Part shown: positions 28,564 through 39,366 of the stretch, piece by piece
Position numbering within the stretch: the stretch's first letter is position 1
Layout: each line of letters opens with the position of its first letter
NCBI GenBank assembly: GCA_027493875.1
Contig: JAOSJX010000002.1
Coordinates: 136,606 to 200,605 of the forward strand
Direction: 5' to 3'
From: Deltaproteobacteria bacterium
Lineage (GTDB): Bacteria > Lernaellota > Lernaellaia > JACKCT01
Length of the DNA stretch: 64,000 nt
Position numbers and translations under genes: made by a program
The notes under the pieces: generated by a model
What the model was told of the DNA's origin: nothing
The model's input: the letters and a program-made list of their open reading frames with translations, nothing else
Databases searched by the model: none

Positions 28564-30168
28564 ATGCCGTCATCTCGGGAGCGGGCTACCATTCTCGCCC
28601 GCCTTATCATCGTCTTCGCGGCGACCGTCGTCGCTTTGGGCACCGGGTGCGGAGACGGCGACGATCCTTCGCCGACCTCAACGCACTTTTTCGATGACGA
28701 TTCCGGCGACGGAGTTGACGACGACGCGAGGCACGACGTGGAGAGCCCTGACCGCGACGACGACTCCGACGACGACGCGGAAAGCGACGATGACACTGTG
28801 GGCGACGACGACGATACCGTCGCGTTGTGCGATTCCGATCCGCTCCTTTCGATGCGCTATGACGAATCGCGCGCGGCGGGTCCGCTTCGACTCAAGGCCG
28901 AGCGTTATGACCTCTGGCACGAGCAATGGCACCAGCCGAATTACGGCGCGACGGTCAACGTCCGTTTCACGAGCGACGCGCGCGACGCGGTGCAATCTTA
29001 CGACGACCTTTGGGATTCGACATTGTGGACGGGCACCTACCTCGCGAGTCAGGCGCTTCGCTATCACGTCACCGGTGAGGCCCAGGCGAAGGCCAACGCG
29101 ATCCGTGCGGTCTCGGCGCTCGACCGGACTCTTCACGTCACCGGCCGGCCCGGGTTCATCGCCCGTTACACCGGCCCGATGAGCGATCCCGTCTACGGCG
29201 ACATCGCCGGCGGATGCGTGACGAATCCGGATTGGCATTGCGTCGAAGACGGCGATTTCGCCGGCGACTTCTGGTTCGGCGATACGAGCCACGACATGTA
29301 TTCGGGTTGGTTTTTCGGGATGTCCTCGCCTACGATCTCGTGGACGACGATGCGATGCGCGTCATGATTCGCGACGACGTGACGGAAGTTCTGGACCGGC
29401 TGATCGCGGATTATTGGTGGATCGTGGACGTGGACGGCCGGCCGATCACGCCGGGGCCGCGCGCTCTCGGCGCGATGCGCATGAGTTGGGCGATCATCGG
29501 TTGGCAGATCACCGGCGAGCAGCGCTATCTCGACGTCGTGCACCGGCAAGCCGCCCCCGCCAATCGACCAATCGTCCGCATCGAGAGCATGGCCCTACCG
29601 ATTCGCTACCTCCAACACTTTGCCTTCAATTTCATTCACCAAAACTTCTTCAATCTCCTGCGCGTGTCGAAACCGTATTGCGAGTTGAACGATTTTTTGC
29701 GGGACATTTTCAATTATCAAATTCACGAACACGTGGATCTTTCGCACAATGCCTTTTACACGATCATTTATATGGCGCAGTCGGGTATCGAGGAGGGGTT
29801 GACCCTCGTGGCGAAATCAGGCCGCCGAGATGCTGGAGGATCTCACCGACTTCCGCGACGCGCCGAACACCCGGTACCGCGTCGTCCCGCCCCCGCCCGC
29901 GCAGATCGATCCGATTTCCGTTTTTCTCCACGACCTGCAAGAGCGATATCCGTGGCTGATCCAGCTTTTCAATTGGCACGTAAAGTATCAGGCGCTCGAC
30001 GCCTATCCGGTTCTTCAGCAGTGTAGTTGGGATTTTCTGTGGCAGGGGAATCCTTGGAACATGAATCCGTGCGGGACGGACGATCCCCGCTACGTCAATG
30101 CCGGCGTGGATTATCTCGTCGCCTATTGGATGGCCTCAGCCTACGGGTATCTGGCGAAAGATCAGTGA
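28564..30168 (+). CDS. Asp-rich lipoprotein with helical enzyme-like domain (frameshifted)
   Basis: About 535 residues. The N-terminus has a lipobox-like GTGC followed by about 50 residues rich in Asp. After that comes a domain starting DPLLSMRYDESRAAGPLRLK with many Trp, Tyr and His and repeated helices (YLASQALRYHVTGEAQAKAN). It resembles the (alpha/alpha) toroid proteins that act on polysaccharides, but no catalytic motif is certain. Shifts near 29315 and 29820 break the frame; the sense resumes each time. The second half (YFSLxNW-like FNWHVKYQALDAYPVLQQC) ends the protein. I use the ATG at 28564, preceded by GGAAGGAG. It might be a lyase- or epimerase-like enzyme; this is a guess. Confidence 0.5.
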
Positions 30169-30200
30169 TCAGGAGTTCGACCGTGAGTGGGAAAGAAAAC

Positions 30201-30233
30201 GGGCGCGGGACCGAAGCCCGCGCCCGCTTTTTT
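30201..30233. terminator. Bidirectional terminator
   Basis: GGGCGCGGG/CCCGCGCCC stem with a seven-base loop. T runs follow in one sense, and an A-rich GAAAGAAAAC precedes it, giving a T run on the other strand. It lies between convergent genes ending at 30168 and 30253. Confidence 0.75.
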
Positions 30234-30252
30234 GTTCGTTAAAGAAGCGGTC

Positions 30253-31656
30253 TTAGCAGCCGCATCCGCCCGACGAGTCTGAGGAACTGCGATCGGAAAA
30301 GATCGGCAGGTCTTCCGTATCGTCGTCGGTGTCGAGGCCTTGATCCTCTCCTTCGTCGTCGTCACCGACCGTGTCATCGTCCCCGACCGTATCGTCGTCA
30401 TCGTCAAGCGAATCGTCGTCCGCGTCATCGTCGTCACCGCCGGTGTCATCATCACCGGCCGTGTCGTCATCCGCGTCGTCATCGGCATCATCGTCCGCCG
30501 CGTCGTCGTCACCGGTGTCATCGTCGGCCGTATCGTCGTCTCCCGTGTCGTCATCACTCCCGGTATCGTCGTCACCGCCCGTGTCGTCGTCGCCGGTGTC
30601 GTCGTCACCGCCGGCCGTGGTGGTTGTCGTTGAGGTTGTCGTCGGTGCCGTTGTGGTCGTTGTCGACGAAGAGAATGTTGTACTCGTCGTCGGCGCGGTG
30701 GTCGTGGTCGAAGACGACGAAGAAGAAGAAGAAGAAGAAGAAGACGTCGTGGTGCTCGACGAACTCGTCGTCGTGGTTGACGAACTTGTTGTCGTCGTGG
30801 ACGACGAAGAGGTCGTCGTGCTCGATGAACTGGTCGTTGTCGAGGAGGAGGACGACGTCGTGGTGGTCGACGTGGATGTCGTTGTGGTCGTTGTCGACGT
30901 CGTCGTCGTGGTGGTCGGTCCGCAATCGTCCACGACACCGCGGATCGCGAGATTGCCGTCGACGGTCACCTCGCTGACGAGGCGCCATCCCGGATTCTGG
31001 TGGACCCAGCTTGTTCCTTCGTCGGTCGTGGTATCGAGGCCGATATAGTTGACGCCGGTGTCAACGCGGTCAAAGCCGATGCACCAGGAACCGGACGTCA
31101 GCGGCGCGGCGAACTCCGCGATCGCGCTGACGTCGAGGACGTTCCACGCGTCCTCGACCGGCGTGAACGGGGGCGACGAATAGAACGCTGCTCCTTCCGG
31201 CGGACCTTCGCCGTCCGGATCGACGTAGACCTCCCAGCTCACCTGGCCGCCGCCGAGCGTCGTGACGTAGGCCGAAATTTCCACCAAATACGCGGGGAAA
31301 TCGGCGGGCGCCAGACACGTCATGATCGTCGAATAGGCCGGATTCGCGGCCACTTCGTCCTCAAACGAGCCGTCGTCCTCCGCGAGTGTCACGTCGTCGC
31401 AATCGTCATCGTCATCTTCATCGTCGTCCAGGGTAAAATCGATGAAATCGTCTTCGGTGACGTCGAGGTTCAGGTCCTCGTCAAAGTAGAAAACGGCGCG
31501 GAGGCCGTCTTCCGCGAGTTCGTAAAGAACGGTATAGGCCGGCGACGACGCGAACTCGGATTGCGGGCGTTCCCGGACACCGGCCGTTCCGAGCAACGCC
31601 GAAGCGATCACCATGATGACAAGCGTTAAACCCAACCTACCGATATTCTTCAACAT
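30253..31656 (-). CDS. Exported protein with Thr/Ser and Asp stalks and GCGC tail
   Basis: A 467-residue protein. It begins MLKNIGRLGLTLVIMVIASA, a signal peptide, and has about 200 residues of beta-rich sequence (YLVEISAYVTTLGGGQVSWE, then WCIGFDRVDTGVNYIGLDTT) without a family I can name. An early acidic patch (DDDEDDDDDCDD) precedes it. The C-terminal half is Thr/Ser-rich (with TTSTSTTTTSSSS), then GDDDTGDDDTGG repeats, and the end is SSDSSGGCGC, the same tail as the two propeller proteins. The frame is intact. Start with a GGAG site 6 bases before the ATG. Confidence 0.75.
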   Translation of the reverse strand: MLKNIGRLGLTLVIMVIASALLGTAGVRERPQSEFASSPAYTVLYELAEDGLRAVFYFDEDLNLDVTEDDFIDFTLDDDEDDDDDCDDVTLAEDDGSFEDEVAANPAYSTIMTCLAPADFPAYLVEISAYVTTLGGGQVSWEVYVDPDGEGPPEGAAFYSSPPFTPVEDAWNVLDVSAIAEFAAPLTSGSWCIGFDRVDTGVNYIGLDTTTDEGTSWVHQNPGWRLVSEVTVDGNLAIRGVVDDCGPTTTTTTSTTTTTTSTSTTTTSSSSSTTTSSSSTTTSSSSTTTTSSSTTTTSSSSTTTSSSSSSSSSSSSTTTTAPTTSTTFSSSTTTTTAPTTTSTTTTTAGGDDDTGDDDTGGDDDTGSDDDTGDDDTADDDTGDDDAADDDADDDADDDTAGDDDTGGDDDDADDDSLDDDDDTVGDDDTVGDDDEGEDQGLDTDDDTEDLPIFSDRSSSDSSGGCGC

Positions 31657-31806
31657 TTCCCAACTCCAAAACGAGGAGATTTTTTGTTTTCCATTCAATT
31701 TCGCTTGTTTTCAAATCTTCTTTTATCTTTGTTTTTTGCCAAAAACAAGAAGAAAGTTGCGCCAGCGGAATTTATTTTTGGAGAACTTTTAGTCAGGCGA
31801 TATCGT
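31657..31806. other. AT-rich spacer
   Basis: About 150 bases much richer in A and T than the surroundings (TTTTGTTTTCCATTCAATTT near 31682). It holds the upstream region of the gene ending at 30253 and the 3' end of the TfoX-like gene. No gene is seen. Confidence 0.5.
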
Positions 31807-32138
31807 TCACAATTTCGGTGGGAGGGAGGCGGCGAATTTGACGCCGAGGTCGACCCAAGCCTTAAGAATCTTGTTGTCCTTGACCCCGGCCGGAGCGACC
31901 ATGACCCAGCCTTTCATGACGCGGCCTGTGATGTCGAAGACGCGGGCGTGCGGCTTTTTCAGGGCATCGCCGTAGGCGGCTTCTCCGACGCGGACGATCA
32001 GATCATTCTTGTGCACACCGACACTCATGTTGCCACGGAGAAGGTAACCGACGCCGCCGAACATTTTCTTCGCTTCCATGCCTTTTTGCCGGTCACAAGC
32101 TTGTCGACGCGCGCGGCGAGTTCCGTATCGTACGCCAT
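31807..32138 (-). CDS. TfoX N-terminal-domain protein (frameshifted)
   Basis: About 110 residues. MAYDTELAARVDKLVTGKK, a shift near 32087, then MEAKKMFGGVGYLLRGNMSV and GWVMVAPAGVKDNKILKAWV, matching the TfoX_N family (stand-alone forms are common and of unknown role; the Haemophilus Sxy/TfoX protein promotes competence gene expression). GAGGTG precedes the ATG. Length is normal for a single-domain member. I would not infer competence from this gene alone. Confidence 0.75.
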
Positions 32139-32263
32139 CGGACACCTCACATGGGAATCCCAAAAAATAATTCCCGCCGCGACACTCGTCAATGAGAAAG
32201 CGACGTTTACATGAAGCACAGCATCACGCAAACTAGCGCCCGTCCCCATCCGTGAGAGGTCGA

Positions 32264-34466
32264 ATGTTCGGAAGGCCCGCGCGGTCCTTATTCGCGGTGT
32301 TTATTCTCTTCGCGGTTTCGTGCGGCTCGTACCAAGAGCCCGGGACGCCCGCCCCCCAACCCGTTTCCGAAAAGGACATGGCGCGGCGGTCGGCGGCGCC
32401 GCCCGACCTGCCGCCGTCCGAGAAGCAGATTCTTTTCGGCGATCTGCACGTGCACACCACGTATTCGATGGACGCGTTTTTCATGTCTCTGCCGCTGATG
32501 CAGGGGGGAAGGCGCGCACCCTCCCGCCGACGCCTGCGATTTCGCGCGGTACTGCTCGGGGCTCGATTTTTTCAGCATCAACGACCACGCGGAAAACCTG
32601 ACGCGGCCGCTTTGGGAAAATACGAAACAGGCGATCCGGCGGTGCAACGCGGTGGCGCAGGATCCGGCGAATCCGGATCTCGTGGCCTTTCTCGGTTGGG
32701 AGTGGTCGCAGATCGGCCCGACCCCCGAAACGCATTACGGCCACCGCAACGTGATTTTGAAAGATCTCGACGACGACAAAATCCCCGCGCGGCCGATCGG
32801 CGCGACCAACCGGAAAATCCAGAGCGCGATGGCGACCGGCTCGTCGCTCGGCGCGCGGGCCAAACTCGTTACGATGGACCTCGGCAACGCGCGCTATCTG
32901 ATCGATCTGGCTTACCTTCAAAACCAGGTGAGCGGGACGCCGCTCTGCGCGGAAGGCGTGCCGGAGCGCGACCTTCCGCTCGACTGCCTCGATACGGCGC
33001 CGACGCCGAAGGAATTGTTCGAAAAGCTCGACGACTGGGCCATGAGCGCGATCGTCGTCCCGCACGGCACGACGTGGGGCCTGCACACGCCGGCGCGGGC
33101 GGATATCAGCCTGCAACTGAAACCCGGCCTACACGATTCGGCCCGGCAATTTTTATATGAGGTGTATTCGGGGCACGGAAATTCGGAGGAATACCGTTCC
33201 TGGCGCGCGGAAGGCCCGAACTCGGAATGCCCCGACCCGACGCCCGACTACGAGCCATGTTGTTGGCGCGCGGGCGAAATCATCCGCTCGCGCTGCGACG
33301 ACCCGGCAAGCGCGGAGTGCACGGAGCGCGTGGAGGAAGCGAAGCGCCTTTACATCGAGGCGGATACGGACGGTTTCCTAACGATTCCGGGCGCGACGAC
33401 GGAAGACTGGAAGGATTGCGGCCAGTGCCGCGATTGTTTCGCCCCGGCGTACAGTTTCCGCCCCGGCGGATCGGCGCAGGCGGCGCTCGCGGCGGGGGAC
33501 TTTTCGGCCGGCGGCGATCCGCTGCGTTTCCGGTTCGGGCTCATCGCGTCGAGTGATAATCACAGCGCACGGCCGGGCACGGGCTACAAGGAATTCGACC
33601 GGCAGAATATGACAGACACAATCGGCACGCCCGACGAGACAACGCACAAGCTTCTCATGCCGGATGTCGAACCCACGGCGCAGGCCGTTTCCGCGGAGAC
33701 CGCGAAACGCACGTGGCAAGGACCCGTCGGTCCGCCGCCGTGGGACATCGAACGGCAGGGAAGTTTCTTTCTCACCGGCGGGCTTGTGGCGGTTCACGCC
33801 GCGGGACGCGGCCGCGATGCGATCTGGGACGCGCTGGGGCGGCGCGAGGTTTATGGAACGTCCGGCGAGCGCCTGCTTCTCTGGTTCGATCTCATCGACG
33901 GCGAGACGAGCCATCCGATGGGCTCGGTCGTGACGCATGCCGGACCGCCCAGATTCCGCGTGCGGGCCGTGGGCGCGCCGGTTCAAAACCGGGATGCCCT
34001 GATTACGCGGCGGCGGCGCTGGGGCCGGAGCGCCTCGAAGCCCTGTGCCACGGCGAGTGCCACCACCCGAGCGACGAACGGCACGCGGTGACGCGCATCG
34101 AGGTCGTCCGCATTCGCCCGCAGGCGGTGGAGGGCGAGCCGATCGATTCCCTTATTGAAGACCCGTGGCGCGTGATTCCGTGCGACGGCGATCCGTCCGG
34201 CTGCGTGGTCGAATTCCGAGGACCCCGACGCGATCTCCGCCGCGCGCGAAACGCTCTATTACGTCAGGGCGATTCAGGAGCCGACCGAGGCCGTAAGCGC
34301 GGGCGGACTGCGTTGCGTTCGGAATGCGAAGGGCGAGTGCGTGGACGTGAATCCCTGCTACGGAAGCTACCGGACCTCGAACGAGGACAATTGTCTGGCG
34401 ATGAACGAGGAACGGGCGTGGTCCTCGCCGATCTGGGTTTTGCCGGCCGCCGCCATATCTGAGTAA
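32264..34466 (+). CDS. DUF3604 lipoprotein (PHP-like metal-dependent enzyme family), frameshifted
   Basis: About 735 residues. A lipoprotein signal ends FAVSC. The segment ILFGDLHVHTTYSMDAF gives the DUF3604 opening, a PHP-superfamily-like metal motif; FFSINDHAENLT follows. Later HGTTWGLHTP, VYSGHGNSEEYR and FGLIASSDNHSARPGTGY complete the family pattern. A Cys-rich insertion (CCWRAGEIIRSRC, DCGQCRDCF) lies in the middle. Shifts occur near 32510, 33980 and 34215. The ATG at 32264 follows GAGAGGT. The family is usually an exported hydrolase of uncertain substrate. Confidence 0.8.
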
Positions 34467-34473
34467 ACGCATT

Positions 34474-34505
34474 TTTTTAAACGCAGAGATCGCAGAGACC
34501 GCGGA
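34474..34505. repeat. CGCAGAGAT/CGCAGAGACCGCGGAGG repeat
   Basis: ACGCAGAGATCGCAGAGACC then GCGGAGG, in the 3' gap between two convergent genes. Very similar words, with G variants, appear at 44716-44736 and in the reverse sense near 11970-11990. A widespread simple intergenic repeat. Confidence 0.6.
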
Positions 34506-34529
34506 GGATTAAGTCCGAGGATGCGGCGC

Positions 34530-35329
34530 TTATCGAAGATCGTTTGCGATCGCGATTGACGATTCGGAACGAAGGCCGGCGAGCAGGGATTCGATGGCGC
34601 GTTCGTTCGCGCGGCGGATCAACTCGGCTTTGACGAGGGGGCGTACCTCCCCAAAGGACGGAACGCGCTCCGGCTCCCGCCGGACGACCCGTAAAACGCG
34701 CCAGCCTCCGGGCGCCGCCACGGGCTCCGAAACGCCGCCCTCCTCCATCGCCGAGACAACTCCCGCGGCGCCGGCGCCGAGGTAGTCGGCGATTTTCGAT
34801 AACGGCAGCAAGACCGCGGGCGGCGCGGACGGGTCCGGCGCGCCGTCCGGTTTCGTCCCCGCCCTCCACTTCTCGGCAAGCGCGGCGGCCGCGTCACGGG
34901 CTTCGGCGCCGGAAACAAACACCGTTTCCACCCCGTAGCGCGCCGGCTGTGCGAACGCCGTTTGGTTTTTTTCAAAGAAGGCCCGCAGGTTCGCGTCGGT
35001 GCAACCGGATTCGCAGGCGAAGTTTTTTGCGATTCCATTACGGACGTGACGACGGCATTGCGGACGCGCGGGTCGTGATCCACCGCGCCGTGCGTGACGC
35101 CGTAGCGCAGCAACAATTCCTCGTCGATGAGCAGATCGAGAACGCGGCGGCGATCTTCGGGCGACGGCGGCTCCTTGGCATCCTTGGCGAACGCCGCCAA
35201 GGCCTGTTCATAACGTGCGCGCGAGATGACGGCGTCGCCGACGCGCGCCGCGGCGGCCTCCGGCAACGGGGGGCGGCCGCACGCGGACAGGAGAGCGGCC
35301 AGAAGGATGAGGCGGATCGACAGCTTCAT
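34530..35329 (-). CDS. Lipoprotein PpiC/SurA-type peptidyl-prolyl isomerase (frameshifted)
   Basis: About 267 residues. Signal peptide with lipobox LLSAC, then PLPEAAAARVGDAVISRARY and DRRRVLDLLIDEELLLRYGV, a SurA-like N-terminal helical part. After a shift near 35030 comes a parvulin-like core: LLPLSKIADYLGAGAAGVVS and GGWRVLRVVRREPERVPSF. Such proteins help outer-membrane or exported proteins fold in the periplasm. Stop at 34530; start ATG at 35329, seven bases after the stop of the membrane protein upstream, so co-transcribed with it. Confidence 0.65.
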
Positions 35330-35336
35330 CGGCGCG

Positions 35337-36712
35337 TCACGGCGGCGGAACGCCGAACTCCGTTTTGTGTTCGATGTGATAGCGCTTTAAGAACTCCGCG
35401 TCGGGATTGTCGCGGTCGAGCTCGTCGTTGACGGCGTCGACGTTTTCCGCGGCCAGATACGTGAGCCCGTGGGTGAAATACTCGACGCCGCGATACCGGA
35501 AAAACAAATCCGATTGCGCGGGGCGGACGAGATTCGCGAGGTCCGGCAACGCCGGAAGGACCAGCAAGGCCGTTGCGACCGCCGCGGCCTTCCACGGCAA
35601 GCGTGATACGCCCATCGCGATGAGGACAAAAACAAAGGGATAAAGCGGAATGTAGTAACGCGGGCGGATATAAACGGTGGTGACGGCGAGCGTGAGCCAG
35701 AAAAGAATTGGGAAAGCGAGGACGGCGCCGATGAAGGCGCGCGGCAGGGCGGCACTTTTCCATCGGCGCAGCAGGGACCAAAACCAATTCGGCGCGACGA
35801 ATGCGGCGGCGAATAAGACGAAACAAGCGGCGAACGCCGGGCCGTACAAGGAGAAATCCCATGCGATACCCTGCGTCGGGGGAGATGGATCGCGCTTGCG
35901 CGGAACCGGGCGCCGTCCAGAAGATTGAACCAGGACGAGCGCTGCCCGCCGGCGAAAAACGCGCCGTCTTCGAGGTACAGAGCGTAAAATCCGTAACGGA
36001 CGTGATAGAGCGCCGGTGGAACGAGGCCAAGGACGAAGGCCGCGATCCCAGCGAGACGCTGTTTTAACGACGTCAGCCGCGCGGCGCTCGGCCACAACAA
36101 GATGAGAAAAGCGAGCGCGGTGCCCTTGTACAAGAAGAACAACAATCCGAACGCCGCAAAAAAAACGTAGGCCCAGACCGGCCGCGGCGACCAAAACGTC
36201 AGAAAATACATGAGCGCGATGAGCGCGGACCCCTCGGGGTGGCTGCCCATAAGCATGAGCGACGAGGCGACAAAGCCGCGCGGCGCGAGGAGCACGAGCG
36301 TCGAAAAGACAAGAAAAGAATTCGGGCCGCCGTGGCGGTAGAGCAGCGCGGACCAGCAGGTGTAAAGGAGCATCAAATAACCGAGGGCGATCAGGTCCAT
36401 GTTTCCGTAATAGTAGCCCACCACACTCGAAAGCCCGAAAACGAGGACGTTATTAAGAAGAATCAGTCCGTGAAATTGGAGATCGGGCGGGAGATACCGG
36501 CCGTTATTGTCGACGAAATATCTCAATTTTTGCGCGGCGGACCAGGTGTTTGACGCCATGTCACGCGTGAGTTCCGTCTCGTGGTAATGGATCGGATACG
36601 CGGTGTGCAGCGCATCGAGCGACGTGAAAACAAAAACGAGGCGGGTCGCAACGATCAGGGCGAGAAACAGCGCAAAAGCCGGCGCGCCCGCGACGTTGAT
36701 CCGGTCCTTCAT
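35337..36712 (-). CDS. Polytopic membrane protein, GT-C-like glycosyltransferase fold (frameshifted)
   Basis: About 460 residues, with roughly ten hydrophobic helices (LFLALIVATRLVFVFTSLDA, then a long loop with YHETELTRDM carrying acidic residues, as in GT-C enzymes). The end has a soluble tail (RYHIEHKTEFGVPPP). One or two shifts near 35880-35930 break the frame. GT-C enzymes use lipid-linked sugars, but no clear family motif allows a substrate call. It sits before the PpiC-like gene on the same strand and divergent from the radical SAM gene. Confidence 0.55.
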
Positions 36713-36846
36713 GCGCTTCCCGTCCCTCCCCGCTTGCGATACCGCCGCCCCGGACGTCGGCACGATTACCGACTTGCGCGAATCGGTCGCATGCTACCGC
36801 AAAGTAGTAGTATATTGAATCGAGGGAATCGCATCAGGAGTTCGCC

Positions 36847-38164
36847 ATGCGCATGTTGTTGCTGAACCCGGCGCAGATGATCAACGGCCGGCCGTTGAAG
36901 GTCAAAAAAGCGTTCGTCATTCCCTACCCGGTCTATATGATCGCGGGGCAGACGCCGTCCGAGTGGACGATCGACGTCGCGAACGATTATACGGACGACA
37001 TCAACTACGACGGCGACTACGATCTGGTGGGCATCACCTTATCCACGATTCACTCCGTGCGCGGCTACCAGATCGCGGAGGAATTCCGCAAGCGCGGCAA
37101 GACGGTGGTGATGGGCGGTTTTCACGCGACGCTGTTCACCGACGAGGCGCTGCAATACGCGGATGCCGTGGTCGCCGGCGAGGCGGAATACGTGTGGCCT
37201 CAGCTGTTGGAAGATTTCAAGGCCGGCCGCCTGAAGAAATTGTACAAGGCGGAGAAGCTACCACGACCTCAGGATCTGGCGCCGCCGCGCTACGATCTGA
37301 TCAACCGGAAGCGGTACATGGTGGACGTGATGCCCGCGGAAACGTCGCGGGGATGTCCGTTCGCGTGCAATTATTGTTCGGTCACCGAATTCTACGGGCA
37401 GAAGTACCGGGTGCGTCCGCCGCGGGACGTGGTACGCGACGTGCGATCCACGAAAACCCGCTTCATTTCTTTCGTGGACGACAATGTGGCCGCCAACAAA
37501 GCCAAAGCGGCCGAACTATTCGAGGAGCTAATTCCCGGAAAAGATTTTCTGGATGAGTCAGGTCACGATTCGCCTGGCGGACGACGAGAAACTCCTCGAG
37601 CTCTCGGCGCGTTCCGGATTCCGTTACGCGATCGTGGGTTTGGAAACGCTGGACCGCACCAACCTGGAGGCCGTGCGCAAGACGCGGGTCAATCAGGTGG
37701 AGGAGTATGTGGCCCGCGTGAAGGCGTTCCGGCGGTACAACATCACGGTTTGCGCCAACTTGATGTTCGGCTTTGACGCGGATACGGATGCGACCTTCGA
37801 TCACACCTATCATTTCATTAAGACGACGAAGCTGGTGCCGAACCCGTATGTGCTGACGCCTTATCCCGGCACCCCGCTTTACGACGATATGGTCCGCCAC
37901 CGGCGTCTTTTGCACACGGACTACACGAAGTACACGGCCTACCAGACGGTATTCCGGCCCACGAATTTTTCGCCGGAAGACCTGGACAAATCGTTCACGC
38001 GGTTTTTCCGGCGCGTGTATAACGTGCCGAATATCCTGCGCCGGTTTTTCTCGATGCTAAAGTGGCGGTCGCCCGTGGGCAGCTTCTTCACGCAACTCGC
38101 CATCATGCGAAACAGCCTGCAGGTCCGCTACAACGTCCGGCACGGGATTCTGCCTTACTATTGA
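36847..38164 (+). CDS. B12-binding radical SAM protein (frameshifted)
   Basis: About 440 residues. An N-terminal B12-binding-like Rossmann region (DYDLVGITLSTIHSVRGYQI, VVMGGFHATLF) is followed by the radical SAM cluster SRGCPFACNYC (about 37348-37380) and the TIM-barrel part FRYAIVGLETLDR. A shift near 37545 breaks the frame; it resumes at WMSQVTIRLADDEK. Family members use methylcobalamin or B12 with SAM radicals for methylations or rearrangements in lipid and natural-product biosynthesis. The start has an AGGAG site. Substrate unknown. Confidence 0.8.
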
Positions 38165-38241
38165 TGCCCTCGTAAAAAGCCCCCCGATTGTCAACCGCGT
38201 GAAAATAAAATAGATGACGCCCGTCACCGCGCGCGCCGATC

Positions 38242-39287
38242 TCACCCCTTGTCATTTTCGGTCGCCTGGGTCATGCGCTCACTTACTTCGGCCGCCCGCA
38301 CCGGGAACGCGGGGTCGGTGCGTTCGTCGTAACAGCAATTGATGCGGTAGTTGCAGGGGCGGTTGCAGAGGCTCATGCGGTCGCGCATATCCTGTGAGGC
38401 GTGCGCTTCCCCAAACTGCGCGCGGGTCGTCGTCGATCGTCCCGACCTGTCCGTAGTGGTCGCAAAACGTGATCGATCCGTCCGCCAGCACCATCATGTT
38501 GTCGTAGGCGACGCGGCATTCCTTTCCCGTCAACCCGTGGTGCGGATCGTCGAAGTTAGCGCCGCCACAACCCGAATTGCGAGGCCGGGTTGTTGATCGG
38601 GTAGCCCTCGTCCTTCATCGCCGCGAGTTCGCCAAGGACGCTTTGCACCCGCCCCACGCGCGAAGGATCGCGCGGCCAGAGCGCGTCGCGCTCGAAGAAG
38701 TCGTACGACCACGGCCGCGCCATCGTGGGGATGACCGACTGAAAATGGATGCGTGCGATTTTCCTTTTCTCCGAAAGCAAACGAACGAGTTCGGGCATGT
38801 CCGCGGCGCTGGCGTCGCTGATGACGGCGACCACGCGAACCTCGATGCCGGTGCGATGCGTAATGTAGTGGATGATGTCGAGCACGCCCTGAAACAGCCC
38901 GGGGCCGTTGCGCACGCTGTCGTTCGTTTCCGCGAGGCCGTCGAGCGAAATGTTGAAATGCGAAAGCCCCGCTTTTTCCAGGCGTGCCACACGTTCCGCG
39001 GTGAGGAGCGATCCGTTCGTCGCCATCGTCACGGCGAAGCCTTGCGCCGCGAGCCGCGAGACGAAGTCGTCGATGTGCTTGTGGACCATCGGTTCGCCGC
39101 CGGTCAGCAACACGCGGTGGCCCTTCGGCAGCCACGCGCCAAGGCGGTCGATAAAGCCGAGCCACCGGTCGATTTCCGGCTCCTTCAAGCGCACTTCCGG
39201 GCACGCGCACATGTGGCAGCGCAAATTGCAGCGCATGGTCACGCACAAGTTGACGTTGCCCGGCGGAGGCGGCGCGGCGGTATTCAT
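38242..39287 (-). CDS. Radical SAM protein with Cys-rich SPASM-like end (frameshifted)
   Basis: About 348 residues. The radical SAM triad is VTMRCNLRCHMCACP (C-x3-C-x2-C) right at the N-terminus, followed by HRVLLTGGEPMVHKH, the GGEP motif, and FNISLDGLAETNDS. After shifts near 38560 and 38400 the C-terminus has SPASM-like cysteines (SITFCDHYGQVGTID, CNRPCNYRINCC). Such proteins often modify peptides, mature other enzymes or build natural products. It is convergent with the B12 radical SAM gene, stop to stop with only about 77 bases between. No precursor peptide is obvious. Confidence 0.75.
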
Positions 39288-39366
39288 CGCCCCAAAAGGC
39301 TAGGCCGGGACGAGGCGCTTTTCAAGCGCGCGGGGCCCGGCGCGTAAGGCTCCTCGCGGATACGGA

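Noticed and set aside
31660-31800. AT-rich spacer as a horizontally acquired island
   Set aside because: It is too short and contains no gene or element ends. It is more likely a promoter/3' region of AT-rich character.
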